Counted from the first letter of the stretch, positions 18,531 through 27,806 are shown. The stretch is 64,000 bases of DNA from Burkholderia lata (GCF_000012945.1 NC_007511.1:930001-994000); one strand, 5' to 3'. Program-made: numbers and translations. The notes: a model not told the origin generated them from the letters alone.

Positions 18531-19154
18531 TCACACGCGATCGAGCAATGCGTCGAGACTGGGCAGCAACGGTGTCGCGCAATGCGCCTGTAACGCGTCC
18601 GGCGCGGTGTAGCCCCACGCAACGCCCTGGAATGCGATGCGCGCGCGTCGTGCCGCGTCGGCGTCGCGGATTTCATCGCCGACATACAGCACTTCGTCGC
18701 TGCGCACGCCGGCCTCATGAACGAGCGCGCGCAGGCGACGCGCCTTGCCGAACAGTGGAATGCCGCACGCGAAGTGCTCGACACGGCTGCTGGCGTGCGG
18801 GCCGAGCCGGTCGCGCACGATCGCCTCGGTATTCGACGTGGCGATCGCGATGCGGATGCCGCGCGCGGCGAGCGCGTCGAACGTCTCGCCGACGCCGGGG
18901 AACAACGCCACTTGCGCGACGCGCGGCTGCATCAGGCGACGCATGTCGATCGTCACGCGCGGCACTTTCCACATCGGTACGTCGAGCGCACGAATGATGT
19001 CGCGCGCCGACATGCCGCGCAGCGCCGGGCGCAACTCGGGTGTGGCGTCACGAAAGCCGTGCATGCGCGACGCTTCCGACAGCGCGGCGAGAAAGCTGTC
19101 GAGCGAATCGGCGAGCGTGCCGTCGAAGTCGAATGCGATGAGGCGATAGGGCAT
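18531..19154 (-). CDS. HAD-superfamily phosphatase
   Basis: 207 aa. HAD motif I 'AFDFDGTLADS' at residues 7-17, motif II in 'RIAIATSNTE', and motif III/IV near 'DEVLYVGDEIRDADAARRARI'. It resembles the phosphoglycolate phosphatase (Gph/PpaX) group with a small helical cap. Substrate unknown. It starts 17 bp after the stop of the binding-protein gene upstream, so the two are probably co-transcribed. Confidence 0.85.
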   Translation of the reverse strand: MPYRLIAFDFDGTLADSLDSFLAALSEASRMHGFRDATPELRPALRGMSARDIIRALDVPMWKVPRVTIDMRRLMQPRVAQVALFPGVGETFDALAARGIRIAIATSNTEAIVRDRLGPHASSRVEHFACGIPLFGKARRLRALVHEAGVRSDEVLYVGDEIRDADAARRARIAFQGVAWGYTAPDALQAHCATPLLPSLDALLDRV

Positions 19155-19171
19155 GAAGCGGCGTGGCGGGT

Positions 19172-20002
19172 TTATTGGGCAGGCGACATTGTCACCGAAT
19201 CGAGGCCGGTCGCCCGCACGGCCGGTTGCGCCTGCGGCGACGCGAGATAGTCGAGCAGCTTCTTCGCGTCTTCCGGATGATCGGCAGCGACCGGAATGCC
19301 GCCCGCGAAACGCGTGACCGACTGCACGGATTCGGGCACCTTGCCCGCATATGTGACGCCCGGCACCGGCAGCAGCTCGCTGACCTGCTGGAAGCCGATC
19401 TCGTAGTCGCCGTTCGCGACGACCGATGCAACCGGAATGCGCGGCACCATCTTCGCCTTCGGCTTCACCTGGGCCTCGACGCCGAGCTTCCGGAACATTT
19501 CCTTCTCGATATAGACGCCGCTCGCGCTGTCCGAATACGCGACCGATTTCGCGTGCAGCAGCACGTCCTTCAACTGCTCGACGGTGCCGATGTCGGGTTT
19601 CGGCGCACCCGCGCGCACGACCATCCCGATCCGCGAATCGGCGAGCTCGACGCGCGATGCTGGAATCACCTTGCCTTCCTTGATCAATCGGTCGAGCGCG
19701 TAGCCGACCATGATCAGCACGTCGGCCTTTTCGCCGTTCGCGAGGCGGTTCGGAATCGCTTCCTTCGATTCGCCCATCGACGGGCCGGAGATCGTGTCGA
19801 GCGTGTCGCCGGACGCGGCCGTGAAACCGGGGCCGAGTTGCTTGTATGCAGCAGTGAATCCGCCGGAGATCATCACGCGCAATTCGGTGGCCGCGGCCGG
19901 CAGTGCGACGGACGCGAGCGCGGAGGCGACGAGCCAGAACGTGGCGCGGCGCGCGAGGCGATGGCGGGTGGCAGGGGCGGTGAGGGCGGCTCGGTCACGC
20001 AT
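19172..20002 (-). CDS. Molybdate-type ABC solute-binding protein (orphan)
   Basis: 276 aa from 20002, where AAGGAGA precedes the ATG. Signal peptide with an RR-containing n-region ends near 'ALPAAATE'. The mature part fits the ModA-like SBP_bac_11 fold: 'LRVMISGGFTAAYKQLGPGFTAASG', 'ADVLIMVGYALDRL', 'SDSASGVYIEKEMFRKLG', and the C-terminal 'AKKLLDYLASPQAQPAVRATGLD'. No permease or ATPase gene is adjacent, so the transport partner must be elsewhere or the protein may have a sensor role. The HAD gene follows. Confidence 0.8.
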   Translation of the reverse strand: MRDRAALTAPATRHRLARRATFWLVASALASVALPAAATELRVMISGGFTAAYKQLGPGFTAASGDTLDTISGPSMGESKEAIPNRLANGEKADVLIMVGYALDRLIKEGKVIPASRVELADSRIGMVVRAGAPKPDIGTVEQLKDVLLHAKSVAYSDSASGVYIEKEMFRKLGVEAQVKPKAKMVPRIPVASVVANGDYEIGFQQVSELLPVPGVTYAGKVPESVQSVTRFAGGIPVAADHPEDAKKLLDYLASPQAQPAVRATGLDSVTMSPAQ

Positions 20003-20103
20003 CGGGGTGTCTCCTTCCAGTCTGTCGTGGTCGGTGTGTGCGGTCGATTGACGCATTGCAAGGCAGATCGCGCGTTACGGTCGCCGTGAGCGATGGGGTG
20101 ATG

Positions 20104-20370
20104 CTATTCGTAGTGGTAGCGGCAGGACACGATGCTGATCTGCAAGTCGTCAGCTTCGTAGACCAGACGGTTCGTGTCGTCGATACGGCGCGACCAGAAG
20201 CCGGAGAGATTGGCCTTTAACGGTTCGGGTTTGCCGATGCCTTCGAACGGCGTTCGCTGGGCTTCGCGAATGAGCTGGTTGATGCGCTTGAGCGTCTTGC
20301 GATCCTGCCCCTGCCAGTAGACATAGTCGTCCCACGCGTCGGAGGTAAAGAGCACGCGGCGTACGCTCAT
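20104..20370 (-). CDS. yoeB: YoeB-family mRNA interferase toxin
   Basis: 88 aa, typical of Txe/YoeB, a ribosome-dependent endoribonuclease. Catalytic pattern is intact: Glu in 'PFEGIGKPEPLK', Arg in 'WSRRIDDTNRLVYE', and the terminal His-Tyr in 'VSCRYHYE'. It overlaps the antitoxin gene by 4 bp, the usual translational coupling. It is expected to be held inactive by the upstream-encoded YefM. Confidence 0.92.
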   Translation of the reverse strand: MSVRRVLFTSDAWDDYVYWQGQDRKTLKRINQLIREAQRTPFEGIGKPEPLKANLSGFWSRRIDDTNRLVYEADDLQISIVSCRYHYE

Positions 20371-20627
20371 TCTTCATCCGCCGCGAGCTTGTGTTCTTTC
20401 GCCTTGCCCTTGCGCAGTTGCGCGATCGAACGCTCGAGATGGGCGACGTTGGCCGGCGAGCGCAGCAAGTGCACCGTCTCCATCAGGCTGTCGTAGTAGT
20501 CCTGCGACATGATGACGGCGTTCGGTGCATCGCGGCGCGTGATGAGCGTTACGTCCGCATCGTCGACGACCTGGTCGATAACCGTCTTCAGATTGCCACG
20601 AGCATCCGAAAAATGAATCGTGCGCAT
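20367..20627 (-). CDS. yefM: YefM-family antitoxin
   Basis: 86 aa Phd/YefM antitoxin: 'IHFSDARGNLKTVIDQVVDDADVTLITRRDAPNAVIMSQDYYDSL' is the DNA-binding N-domain, and the charged C-terminal tail ('QLRKGKAKEHKL') wraps the toxin. First gene of the pair. The promoter region directly upstream contains TGTACA-type sites of the kind bound by YefM in E. coli, so autorepression is likely. Confidence 0.92.
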   Translation of the reverse strand: MRTIHFSDARGNLKTVIDQVVDDADVTLITRRDAPNAVIMSQDYYDSLMETVHLLRSPANVAHLERSIAQLRKGKAKEHKLAADEE

Positions 20628-20636
20628 GATTGCCTC

Positions 20637-20700
20637 ACTTGTACATATAACCGTACAAGTTTAGCATATTTGATAAATATGTACTGTTTGCTGTACAAGT
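20637..20700 (-). promoter_or_regulatory. YefM operator region
   Basis: ACTTGTAC (20637-20644) and GTACAAGT (20653-20660) form a perfect inverted repeat with an 8-bp centre. A further GTACAAGT lies at 20693-20700, with TGTACA at 20640 and 20692. E. coli YefM recognises TGTACA hexamers, so these fit autoregulation. The region is AT-rich against its surroundings. Confidence 0.65.
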
Positions 20701-20852
20701 TGACCTACTCCTGCCTGGTTGCCCGCCACAATCGTCCAGAAAGCGCATGCGCATCCGTTGGGCCGTAGCCGATAAGCCGCACCGCTTGTAGCCCCTCGCG
20801 CCGCGCGGTATCGTCAGCGTTTCGCCTTCCACCCCACCAACAGGAGACCGAC

Positions 20853-21296
20853 GTGCCCGCTGCCACCCCCGCCACGCTGAGATTTTCCACCGACAAGCGC
20901 GAACTCGACGTCGACGCGATCTTCGACTTCCTGCATCGCGACGCGTACTGGTCACTGGGCATTCCGCGCGACGTGGTCGAGCGTGCGATCGAGGGCTCGC
21001 TGTGTTTCGGCGCCTACGTGGGCGACCGGCTCGTCGGCTTCGCGCGGCTCGTGACCGATCACGCGACGTTCGCGTACCTGTGCGACGTGTTCGTGCTGCC
21101 GGCCGAGCGCGGCAACGGCTACGGCCGCGCGCTGATCGACCACGTGTTCGCGCAGGAGATGGTGCAGGGCCTGCGCCGCATCATGCTCGTGACGTCGGAT
21201 GCGCACGAGCTGTACCGGCCGGTCGGCTTCGAGCTCTCCGCGAATCCCGAGCGGATGATGGAAATCCGCCGCCCGGACATCTACGCGAAACGCTGA
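20853..21296 (+). CDS. GNAT-family N-acetyltransferase
   Basis: 147 aa, GTG start behind an AGGAG. A compact GNAT: 'GAYVGDRLVGFARLVTDHATFAYLCDVFVLPAERGNGYGRALIDHVF' contains strands 3-4 and the R-G-x-G-x-G/A acetyl-CoA loop, and 'MLVTSDAHELYRPVGFE' the last strand. It begins with a strand-poor lead and 'FDFLHRDAYWSLGIPRDVVERAIEGSLCFG', typical of a widespread uncharacterised subgroup. Confidence 0.88.
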   Translation: MPAATPATLRFSTDKRELDVDAIFDFLHRDAYWSLGIPRDVVERAIEGSLCFGAYVGDRLVGFARLVTDHATFAYLCDVFVLPAERGNGYGRALIDHVFAQEMVQGLRRIMLVTSDAHELYRPVGFELSANPERMMEIRRPDIYAKR

Positions 21297-21353
21297 CGCA
21301 CGGCGCAGCGCATACAATACGCGCTTTCCGTTTTTGCCGAAGAGAAGCCCATC

Positions 21354-21572
21354 ATGACCGAACAGGAAGCCGAACAGCTCGCGACGCATCGCCATTACAA
21401 GGGCGGGCTGTATCGCTACATCGGCGTTGCCCGCCATTCCGAAACCGAGGAATCGGTGGTCGTGTACGAACACCTGTGGCCGCATGCGCGCGGGCTGTGG
21501 GTCCGGCCGGAAGCGATGTTCAACGGCAACCTCGAAGACGGCACGCCGCGTTTCCGCAAGCTGCGCGACTGA
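21354..21572 (+). CDS. DUF1653 domain-containing protein
   Basis: 72 aa. The DUF1653 pattern is nearly full length: 'HYKGGLYRYIGVARHSETEESVVVYEHLW', then 'LWVRPEAMFNG' and a C-terminal 'TPRFRKL'. Small soluble protein of unknown role. Start with GAGAAG upstream. It follows the GNAT gene by 57 bp on the same strand and may be co-transcribed. Confidence 0.85.
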   Translation: MTEQEAEQLATHRHYKGGLYRYIGVARHSETEESVVVYEHLWPHARGLWVRPEAMFNGNLEDGTPRFRKLRD

Positions 21573-21623
21573 TTGACGGCCGGCGGCGCGCGCCGCCGCC
21601 GTGCCGGCCGGCTGCGTGGACGT

Positions 21624-22835
21624 CTACGCGCCGGCCAGCGCCTTCACCAGCTCCGGCGGGGCGTGCCCGGCCGTGACTTCCGGCGTGCCGTGCCACGCCG
21701 CGAGCTTCTTCACCGCCTTCGCGACATCCGCTGCGAGCCCCGTACCGAACCGCACGCCCGGCTCGACGTGCACGGCCTTCAGTTCGAACGTGCCGAGCGT
21801 GCGATGCGCCTTCGCGTCGATGCGCCCGACCAGCCGCCCGCGATGCAGCACCGGCAGGCAGAAATAGCCGTAACGCCGCTTGTGCCCGGGCGTATAGCAT
21901 TCGATCGTGTAATCGAAACCGAATAGCGTCGACGCGCGCCGGCGGTCCCATACGACCGGGTCGAACGGCGACAGCAGCGTCGTGACCGTCGAGCGCAGCG
22001 TGTCGGCCTCGGCGGCCGGCAGCCATGCTTCGAGCGAGCGATGCACGTAAGCCGGCTCCTTCCAGTCGTCGATCGCCACCGGGATCAGGTCGCCCGCGTC
22101 CGCGAGCTGCTCGAGCTCCGCGCGGTATGAACGGCGCGGCAGCCGATAGTAGTCGGCCACCCAGTCCGCGCGCACGACGCCGAGCGCCCGGCACGTGTAG
22201 TCGAGCAGTGCGGGCAGCACCGCGCTGCGCGGCGGCAGGTCGCGCGTGTCGTCCCAGTCGGGCAGCACGCGCTCGCGCACGTCGTACACGCGCTGGAAAT
22301 TGCGGCGTTCCGACACCATCAGGTCGCCCGTCGTGAACAGCACCTCCAGGTGCTGCTTCTCGGGCTTGCGATCCCACCAGCCGTTGCCCTTCACGCCATC
22401 CTCGCGGGCGAAATCGGCCGACCGGACGGGGCCCTCGGCGCGAATCCGCGCGAGCAGCCGCTCGATCTCGGGACGATTCTGCTCATGCCACTCGGCCGCG
22501 TACTTCCAGCCCATCCCGGACGGATCGAGCATCTTGTAGCGCATCAGGCCGAACTGCTCGACCGGCAGGAAGCACGCTTCGTGTGACCAGTATTCGAACA
22601 GGCGCGCCTCGGCGAGATGTTCGTCGAGCCACTGCGGCGAGAAATCGCCGAGACGGCTGAACAGCACGAGATACGGACTGCGCGCGACGACGTGGATGGT
22701 GTCGATTTGCAACTGCGCCATCCGGCGGATCGTGTCGAGCACGTCGGATTTGGTTGCCTTGCGGCGGGGCGGCGTCAGCAGGCCTTGCGCGGCGAGATGC
22801 AGCGCGCGGGCGGCGGCGGTCGAGAGCGTGAGCAT
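21624..22835 (-). CDS. AlkX/YcaQ-family DNA crosslink glycosylase
   Basis: 403 aa, full length for the HTH_42 (formerly DUF1006) family. N-terminal motif 'MAQLQIDTIHVVARSPYLVLFSRLGDF' corresponds to the Q-x-D catalytic motif region of YcaQ. Further conserved pieces are 'LFEYWSHEACFLPVE', 'LLSPFDPVVWDRRR' and 'YTPGHKRRYGYFCLPVLHRGRLVGRIDAKAHR'. E. coli YcaQ unhooks interstrand crosslinks and N-alkyl purines. It stands alone on the minus strand. Confidence 0.85.
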   Translation of the reverse strand: MLTLSTAAARALHLAAQGLLTPPRRKATKSDVLDTIRRMAQLQIDTIHVVARSPYLVLFSRLGDFSPQWLDEHLAEARLFEYWSHEACFLPVEQFGLMRYKMLDPSGMGWKYAAEWHEQNRPEIERLLARIRAEGPVRSADFAREDGVKGNGWWDRKPEKQHLEVLFTTGDLMVSERRNFQRVYDVRERVLPDWDDTRDLPPRSAVLPALLDYTCRALGVVRADWVADYYRLPRRSYRAELEQLADAGDLIPVAIDDWKEPAYVHRSLEAWLPAAEADTLRSTVTTLLSPFDPVVWDRRRASTLFGFDYTIECYTPGHKRRYGYFCLPVLHRGRLVGRIDAKAHRTLGTFELKAVHVEPGVRFGTGLAADVAKAVKKLAAWHGTPEVTAGHAPPELVKALAGA

Positions 22836-22927
22836 CGGAAGGGCGGCCGGGAGTGATGGTCGGGAACCACTTTAGCGCGAAAGCGGCGCGCGCGTGCGAC
22901 GTGCCGATGCACCGTGTCTGACAATGG

Positions 22928-23141
22928 TTGACAGATGCGTTGCGCAAGTTTCCCTATAGTGCAGTTCATGGCGCAACGATAAAGACGCGCAACGATTTTG
23001 CTTCCGACGCACATATGTCAATGGCACGCAGGAAGTGAATCCGGGATTCTCAACCCCCATCGGGAGACCCGGAGCCCTGAGCGGACATCCATGCGGCTGT
23101 GCACCGGCCCCGTGTGGATGTCCGCTGATTTTTTTGTTTTT
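22928..23141 (+). ncRNA. Candidate small RNA with its own promoter and terminator
   Basis: No protein gene lies on the plus strand here, yet a strong intrinsic terminator ends at 23141. Upstream are TTGACA (22928-22933) and TATAGT (22955-22960), though the 21-bp spacing is long. A transcript from about 22967 would be ~175 nt. It would hold a G/C hairpin around 23041-23072 (CCGGG and CCCGG ends) and then the terminator. The promoter is the weak part of the case. Occupies most of the AlkX-MFS spacer. Confidence 0.45.
23080..23141 (+). terminator. Strong intrinsic terminator, plus strand
   Basis: 12-bp perfect arms AGCGGACATCCA (23080-23091) and TGGATGTCCGCT (23115-23126), a 23-nt loop that can pair internally, then GATTTTTTTGTTTTT. 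The orientation does not serve the flanking minus-strand genes. Confidence 0.8.
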
Positions 23142-23208
23142 CCGGTTTGCTTCGCAAGCCGCGTTTCCTTCTGTCCCTTCCGCCGAATCCCGTTTATCAG
23201 AAGGTCGT

Positions 23209-24597
23209 CTAGGACCGCTTGCCGCGCGCGACTTCGTCGCCTGCGCCGGGCGGCAGCCTCCGCGTGATCGGAATCGACGCGAACGAGCACAGCCCGACCA
23301 CGACGAATGCGGGCCAGAAATCCGACCACACCATCTTCTGATGCCCTTGCAGCCAGTGCGAAATGTGCAGCACGAGGCCGGCCACCGTCACGCCCAGGCC
23401 GAGCGACATCTGCTGCACGACACTGCCGAGGCTCGTCGCGCGGCCGGCGTCGCGCGGCGAGATGTCCGCGTAGATCATCGAGTTCAGGCTCGTGAACTGC
23501 AGCGCGGGGAAGATGCCGCCGACGAGCACGATCAGCCAGATCGCCCAGGTCGCCATGCCGGGATGGAACACGCCGTACGCGGCGATCGCGAGCCCCGCGA
23601 ATGCCGCGTTGTAGATCAGCACCGTGCGGAAGCCGAAGCGGCGCAGCGTATGCGTGGCCGTCGAGCGGCTCATGGCGCCGCCGAACGCGGACGCGCACGT
23701 GATGAGCCCCGAATGGAACGCGCTCATGCCGAGCCCTTCCTGCAGCGCGAGCGGCAGCAGGAACGGCACCGCGCCGAGGCCGATACGGAACAGCGACCCG
23801 CCGACGACGCTCGCGTGATACGTGGGGATCTTGAGGAAACTGAGGTCGAGCACCGGGCGCTCCTTGCGGCGCGCGTACGGCACGTAGAGCGCAAGCAGGA
23901 CGGTGCCGGTCACGCACATGACGAGCGCGTTCGAGCGTGACGTGAGCGAGCCGTCGATCAGCGTGAGGCCCATCAGCAGCAGCGCGGCGCCGCTCGCCGA
24001 CAGCAGGAAGCCGAACCAGTCGAGCGGGCCGGGATCGGGCTCGCGCGTGTTCGCGATGTGCTTGCTCGCGAGGTAGATCCCGTAGATGCCGATCGGCACG
24101 TTGATGAAGAAGATCATCCGCCAGTGCAGGTAGGTCGTGATGAAGCCGCCGACGAGCGGCCCGACCGTGGGCCCGAACAGTGCGGGAATCGCGAGGTAGT
24201 TCATCGCGCGCACGAGATCCGAGCGCGGCACGGCGCGGAAGATGATGATGCGGCCGACGGGTACCATCATCGCGCCGCCGACACCCTGGATGAAGCGCGC
24301 GAACGTGAGCACGCCGAGGGAATTGGAGGCCGCGCACATCAGCGAGCCGACGACGAAGATGCCGATCGCGGTGCGGAATACGGAGCGTGCGCTGAAGCGG
24401 TCGGCCAGCCAGCCGCAGATCGGGATGAACACGCCGAGCCCGACCACGTAGGCCGTGATCGCAATGTTCAATGTGACGGGGCTGTGCCCGAAGTCCCTCG
24501 CCATCGCGGGGAGGGCGGTGACGATGATGTTCGCGTCGACGCTTTCCATGAACAACGCACAGGCAACGATGAGCGGTGCTAGAAAGACGGGCGACAT
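23209..24597 (-). CDS. MFS transporter, DHA2 (EmrB/QacA-type) family
   Basis: About 462 aa from the ATG at 24597 (MSPVFLAPLIVACALF); an in-frame start at 24633 would add 12 polar residues and overlap the pseudogene. About 14 membrane segments, the DHA2 layout. Motifs: 'MESVDANIIVTALPAMARDFG' in helix 1 and 'GWLADRFSARSVFRTAIGIFVVGS' (motif A) between helices 2 and 3. These are proton-driven drug exporters. The TetR gene starting at 25200 may control it, with the dead gene in between. Confidence 0.88.
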   Translation of the reverse strand: MSPVFLAPLIVACALFMESVDANIIVTALPAMARDFGHSPVTLNIAITAYVVGLGVFIPICGWLADRFSARSVFRTAIGIFVVGSLMCAASNSLGVLTFARFIQGVGGAMMVPVGRIIIFRAVPRSDLVRAMNYLAIPALFGPTVGPLVGGFITTYLHWRMIFFINVPIGIYGIYLASKHIANTREPDPGPLDWFGFLLSASGAALLLMGLTLIDGSLTSRSNALVMCVTGTVLLALYVPYARRKERPVLDLSFLKIPTYHASVVGGSLFRIGLGAVPFLLPLALQEGLGMSAFHSGLITCASAFGGAMSRSTATHTLRRFGFRTVLIYNAAFAGLAIAAYGVFHPGMATWAIWLIVLVGGIFPALQFTSLNSMIYADISPRDAGRATSLGSVVQQMSLGLGVTVAGLVLHISHWLQGHQKMVWSDFWPAFVVVGLCSFASIPITRRLPPGAGDEVARGKRS

Positions 24598-24623
24598 GGG
24601 CTGGGCACGCGGTAAAGACGCCA

Positions 24624-25121
24624 TTATGCCCACAATGTGACCGTTGAGTCACGTCCGACAACAGTTGTTCCGCATGTTGCAACAGTCGTCTCTTTTTGCG
24701 GGTGGTTCGGAAAGAACGACTGCGCAAACGCGGCGTTTGCATCGCGTCCGGATCCCGCATGCGCCTGGACGGCAGACAGCGCGACTTCGTCGTCGTCGGC
24801 CGCATCTGCGCTCTCGACACCTGGCAGGATCTCGACGATGTCGAAGCAGCGATCTTGGGGCGGCGTCTCGCGAAGCACCTCTATCGTGAGTTCGCGTGCG
24901 TGGTGGCCCTGCGCGTATCCGATACGTCCATCGGTCACGCGAGCCGAGTCGTACGTGGTGTCGCATTAGTGCCGCGATACGCATTCGCCCTGAGTTTCGC
25001 GGATCGGCGCGATGAATTCGCGCAGCGGCCGCAAGCGTTCGAGCATGGGGAAGCCCGGCCATTCGGGGCGCGTTTGCACGACGATGAACACGGTGGGCAG
25101 GGTCGCGGTTTGCCGGGTCAC
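24624..25121 (-). pseudogene. Darcynin-family gene, decayed (internal stop)
   Basis: Reading from the GTG at 25121 (AAAAGGAATCAGC before it), 51 codons run to an in-frame TAA at 24966-24968. The same frame then stays open to 24624. The joined product would be ~165 aa. It begins 'VTRQTATLPTVFIVVQTRPEW', resumes after the stop with 'CDTTYDSARVTDGRIGYAQG', then 'LRETPPQDRCFDIVEILPGVES'. This follows the darcynin pattern as I remember it, where the equivalents are F-x-D-x-E-x-YSARVTD, 'ALRETxFWDxYFDIVEIxPGVENAYA'. Several aromatic residues are replaced by G, P or C, so the gene has drifted beyond the nonsense change. It is divergent from the TetR gene. Confidence 0.6.
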
Positions 25122-25159
25122 GCTGATTCCTTTTGACCGAGGGGAAGGGCATTTCTAGA

Positions 25160-25179
25160 ATATGAGCGTTTGCTCATAT
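25160..25179. promoter_or_regulatory. TetR operator
   Basis: ATATGAGC-gttt-GCTCATAT, a perfect 8+4+8 inverted repeat, 20 bp before the TetR start and 38 bp before the darcynin pseudogene start. Size and position are typical of a TetR-family operator acting on both divergent genes. Confidence 0.75.
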
Positions 25180-25199
25180 ACGAAACTCGCATTCCGACC

Positions 25200-25829
25200 A
25201 TGTCCGAATCGTCTCCACGGATTCCGTTGTCGCCCCGCAAGGCGCCGCGCCAGCGCCGCTCGCTGGCCACCGTCGACGCGATCGTCGAGGCCGCTGCTCG
25301 CATTCTGGAGCGCGACGGCTTCGACGGTTACACGACGAACGCGGTCGCGGCGCTGGCCGGCGTGAGCATCGGTTCGCTCTATCAATACTTCCCGAATCGC
25401 GATGCGCTGACGGCTGCGCTCGTCGAGCGCGAGAGTGCGCATCTGCTCGACGATGTCGACCGGGCTGGCGCGCTGTCGTCATGCGACGACGTACTGCGCG
25501 CACTGGTGCGCGCGGCCGTCGCGCACCAGATGCGCCGCCCCGTGCTCGCGCGGCTGATCGATTTCGAGGAGGCGCGGCTGCCGCTCGGCGCGCGCACCGC
25601 ACGCGTCGCGGATCGCATCCACGCGACGCTGCTGCACGCGCTCGCGCTGCGCGATGCGCCGCGTGTCGCGGCGCCCGATGTCGTTGCACACGACCTGCTC
25701 GCGATCGTGAAAGGGATCGTCGATGCAGCGGGCGCGCGCGGCGAGACCGATGCGGATGCGCTCGACGCCCGTGCGTGGCGGGCCATGCGCGGCTATCTGC
25801 GCGAGTCGCGCGAATCGAAACTTGCTTGA
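25200..25829 (+). CDS. TetR/AcrR-family regulator
   Basis: 209 aa from the ATG at 25200. The alternative TTG at 25170 lies inside the operator palindrome, so I reject it. The HTH is canonical: '[56 protein letters not shown]'. The ligand domain is unremarkable. It faces the darcynin pseudogene and the DHA2 exporter; its regulated neighbour may have been lost, or it may now serve only the exporter. Confidence 0.88.
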   Translation: MSESSPRIPLSPRKAPRQRRSLATVDAIVEAAARILERDGFDGYTTNAVAALAGVSIGSLYQYFPNRDALTAALVERESAHLLDDVDRAGALSSCDDVLRALVRAAVAHQMRRPVLARLIDFEEARLPLGARTARVADRIHATLLHALALRDAPRVAAPDVVAHDLLAIVKGIVDAAGARGETDADALDARAWRAMRGYLRESRESKLA

Positions 25830-25965
25830 TGTGCACGTTTCGTGCGACAGTCGGACCCACTCGCACCACAAAACGACGCGTATCGATCGAGGGCCATCGA
25901 GACGAGCGCGCGCGCGAACGAGACCTCGTGCCGACCCACTCACCATCGAAAGGAGGGGACACGTC

Positions 25966-27702
25966 ATGACGTCACGTCGTGCCGCATCGATTGCATCTCG
26001 ATTCTCATCGCGCTTCTCAAGCCGTCTCTCACCGCCTCTCGCCCCACCCGCGCCGCGTCTTCGCTGGGCCGCCGCACTCGCCGTTGCGTATCTCGCCGTT
26101 GCCGGCTGCGCCGCACAGGCCGACAACGCGAACCAGGCCGCGCAGGCAGCAGCCCAGTCGTCACCGCCGGCCACGGCCGCAATTGCCGCCCCCGCATCGG
26201 GCACGCTGCTGCCGCCGCCGAGCCAGCTCTATGGCGACCTGTTCGTCGCGGTGCAGACCGCGCAGATCTATCCCGACCAGAAGACCTTCGTCGACGCGAC
26301 GCCCGACAGCGATCCCGCGACGATCGTGCAGTTGTATCAGCAACAGAAATCGCAGCCGGGCTTCTCGCTGAAGGCGTTCGTCGGCCAGCATTTCACGCCG
26401 CCACCGGAAGGCGGCGTGACGCCGCCGCCGAACCAGACGCTGCGCCAGCACATCGACTGGCTGTGGCCGCAGCTCACGCGCACGAGTGCAACGGTGCCGC
26501 CGTACAGCTCGCTGATCCCGCTGCCGAAGCCGTATGTCGTGCCGGGTGGCCGCTTCCGCGAGGGCTACTACTGGGATACCTATTTCACGATGCTCGGGCT
26601 GCAGGTGTCGGGCCGTGAGGATCTCGTCGACAACATGCTCGACAACTTCGCCCATCTGATCGACACGATCGGGCACATCCCGAACGGCAACCGCACTTAC
26701 TACGCGAGCCGCTCGCAGCCGCCGTTCTTCGCGTACATGGTCACGCTCGCCGCGCAGGCCGAAGGCGACAAGGTCTATCAGAAATACCTGCCGGAACTGC
26801 GCAAGGAACATGCGTACTGGATGCAGGGCGAAACTACGACGCCGCGCGGGCAGGCCACGCGCCATGTGGTCGCAATGCCCGACGGCACGGTGCTGAACCG
26901 CTACTGGGACGCGAGCGATACGCCGCGCGACGAGTCGTATCTCGAGGATGTGACGACCGCGAAGTCGGTGCCGGCGCGTCCGGCGAACGAGGTCTACCGC
27001 GACCTGCGCGCGGGCGCCGAAAGCGGCTGGGACTACAGCTCGCGCTGGTTCGGCGACGGCAAGACGCTCGCGACGATCCGCACGACGTCGATCGTGCCGG
27101 TCGACCTGAACAGCCTGATGTTCCATCTTGAGACGACGATCGTGAAGGGCTGCACGGTCACGCGCGACGTGGCATGCGTGACCGATTTCTCAGCGCGCGC
27201 GGCGCGGCGTGCGGCCGCGATCAACCGTTATCTGTGGAACCGGCGCGGCTATTACGGCGACTACGACTGGCAGCAGCGCAAGCCGCGCGACGCCGTGACG
27301 GCCGCCGCGCTGTATCCGTTGTTCGCGGGCGTTGCGTGGCCCGAGCGCGCGAAGGCGACCGCGCGCGAGGTGCGCAAGACATTGCTGCAGCCGGGCGGCC
27401 TCGCGACGACGACCGAGAACACCGGGCAGCAGTGGGATGCGCCGAACGGCTGGGCGCCGTTGCAGTGGATCGCGATCGACGGGCTGCGGCGCTACGGCGA
27501 ACCGGCGCTTGCGAAGGACATCGGCACGCGCTTCCTGTCCGACGTGAAACATGTGTATGCGACCGAAGGCAAGCTCGTCGAGAAGTACGTGGTCGAAGGC
27601 GCCGGCACGGGTGGCGGTGGAGGCGGGGAGTATCCGCTGCAGGACGGTTTCGGCTGGACCAACGGCGTCACGTTGAAACTGCTGGGGCTGTACGGCGAGT
27701 GA
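25966..27702 (+). CDS. treA: Periplasmic alpha,alpha-trehalase
   Basis: 578 aa from the ATG at 25966, with AGGAGGGGA just upstream. Hydrolyses trehalose to two glucoses (GH37). An atypically long, Ser/Arg-rich n-region precedes the hydrophobic core and 'AVAGCAAQ', which could be a lipobox (LAVAGC). Both trehalase signatures are present: '[15 protein letters not shown]' near residue 192 and '[10 protein letters not shown]' near 489; the C-terminal '[14 protein letters not shown]' follows a poly-Gly loop. Faces the OprB porin, which may bring sugar into the periplasm. Confidence 0.93.
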   Translation: MTSRRAASIASRFSSRFSSRLSPPLAPPAPRLRWAAALAVAYLAVAGCAAQADNANQAAQAAAQSSPPATAAIAAPASGTLLPPPSQLYGDLFVAVQTAQIYPDQKTFVDATPDSDPATIVQLYQQQKSQPGFSLKAFVGQHFTPPPEGGVTPPPNQTLRQHIDWLWPQLTRTSATVPPYSSLIPLPKPYVVPGGRFREGYYWDTYFTMLGLQVSGREDLVDNMLDNFAHLIDTIGHIPNGNRTYYASRSQPPFFAYMVTLAAQAEGDKVYQKYLPELRKEHAYWMQGETTTPRGQATRHVVAMPDGTVLNRYWDASDTPRDESYLEDVTTAKSVPARPANEVYRDLRAGAESGWDYSSRWFGDGKTLATIRTTSIVPVDLNSLMFHLETTIVKGCTVTRDVACVTDFSARAARRAAAINRYLWNRRGYYGDYDWQQRKPRDAVTAAALYPLFAGVAWPERAKATAREVRKTLLQPGGLATTTENTGQQWDAPNGWAPLQWIAIDGLRRYGEPALAKDIGTRFLSDVKHVYATEGKLVEKYVVEGAGTGGGGGGEYPLQDGFGWTNGVTLKLLGLYGE

Positions 27703-27741
27703 CACGCGGCGCGGGCCGCGCGCTGGCACCGCACGAGAACG

Positions 27742-27781
27742 CACGGGCCGGACTGTCGCGCAAGCGGCCGTCCGGCCCGTG
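27742..27781. terminator. Hairpin between convergent treA and oprB
   Basis: 12-bp arms CACGGGCCGGAC (27742-27753) and GTCCGGCCCGTG (27770-27781). There is no T-run on either side, so it is a possible bidirectional terminator or end-stabilising structure for the convergent genes. Confidence 0.45.
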
Positions 27782-27806
27782 TCTGCATCCGCCTGGCTTC
27801 AGGGCG

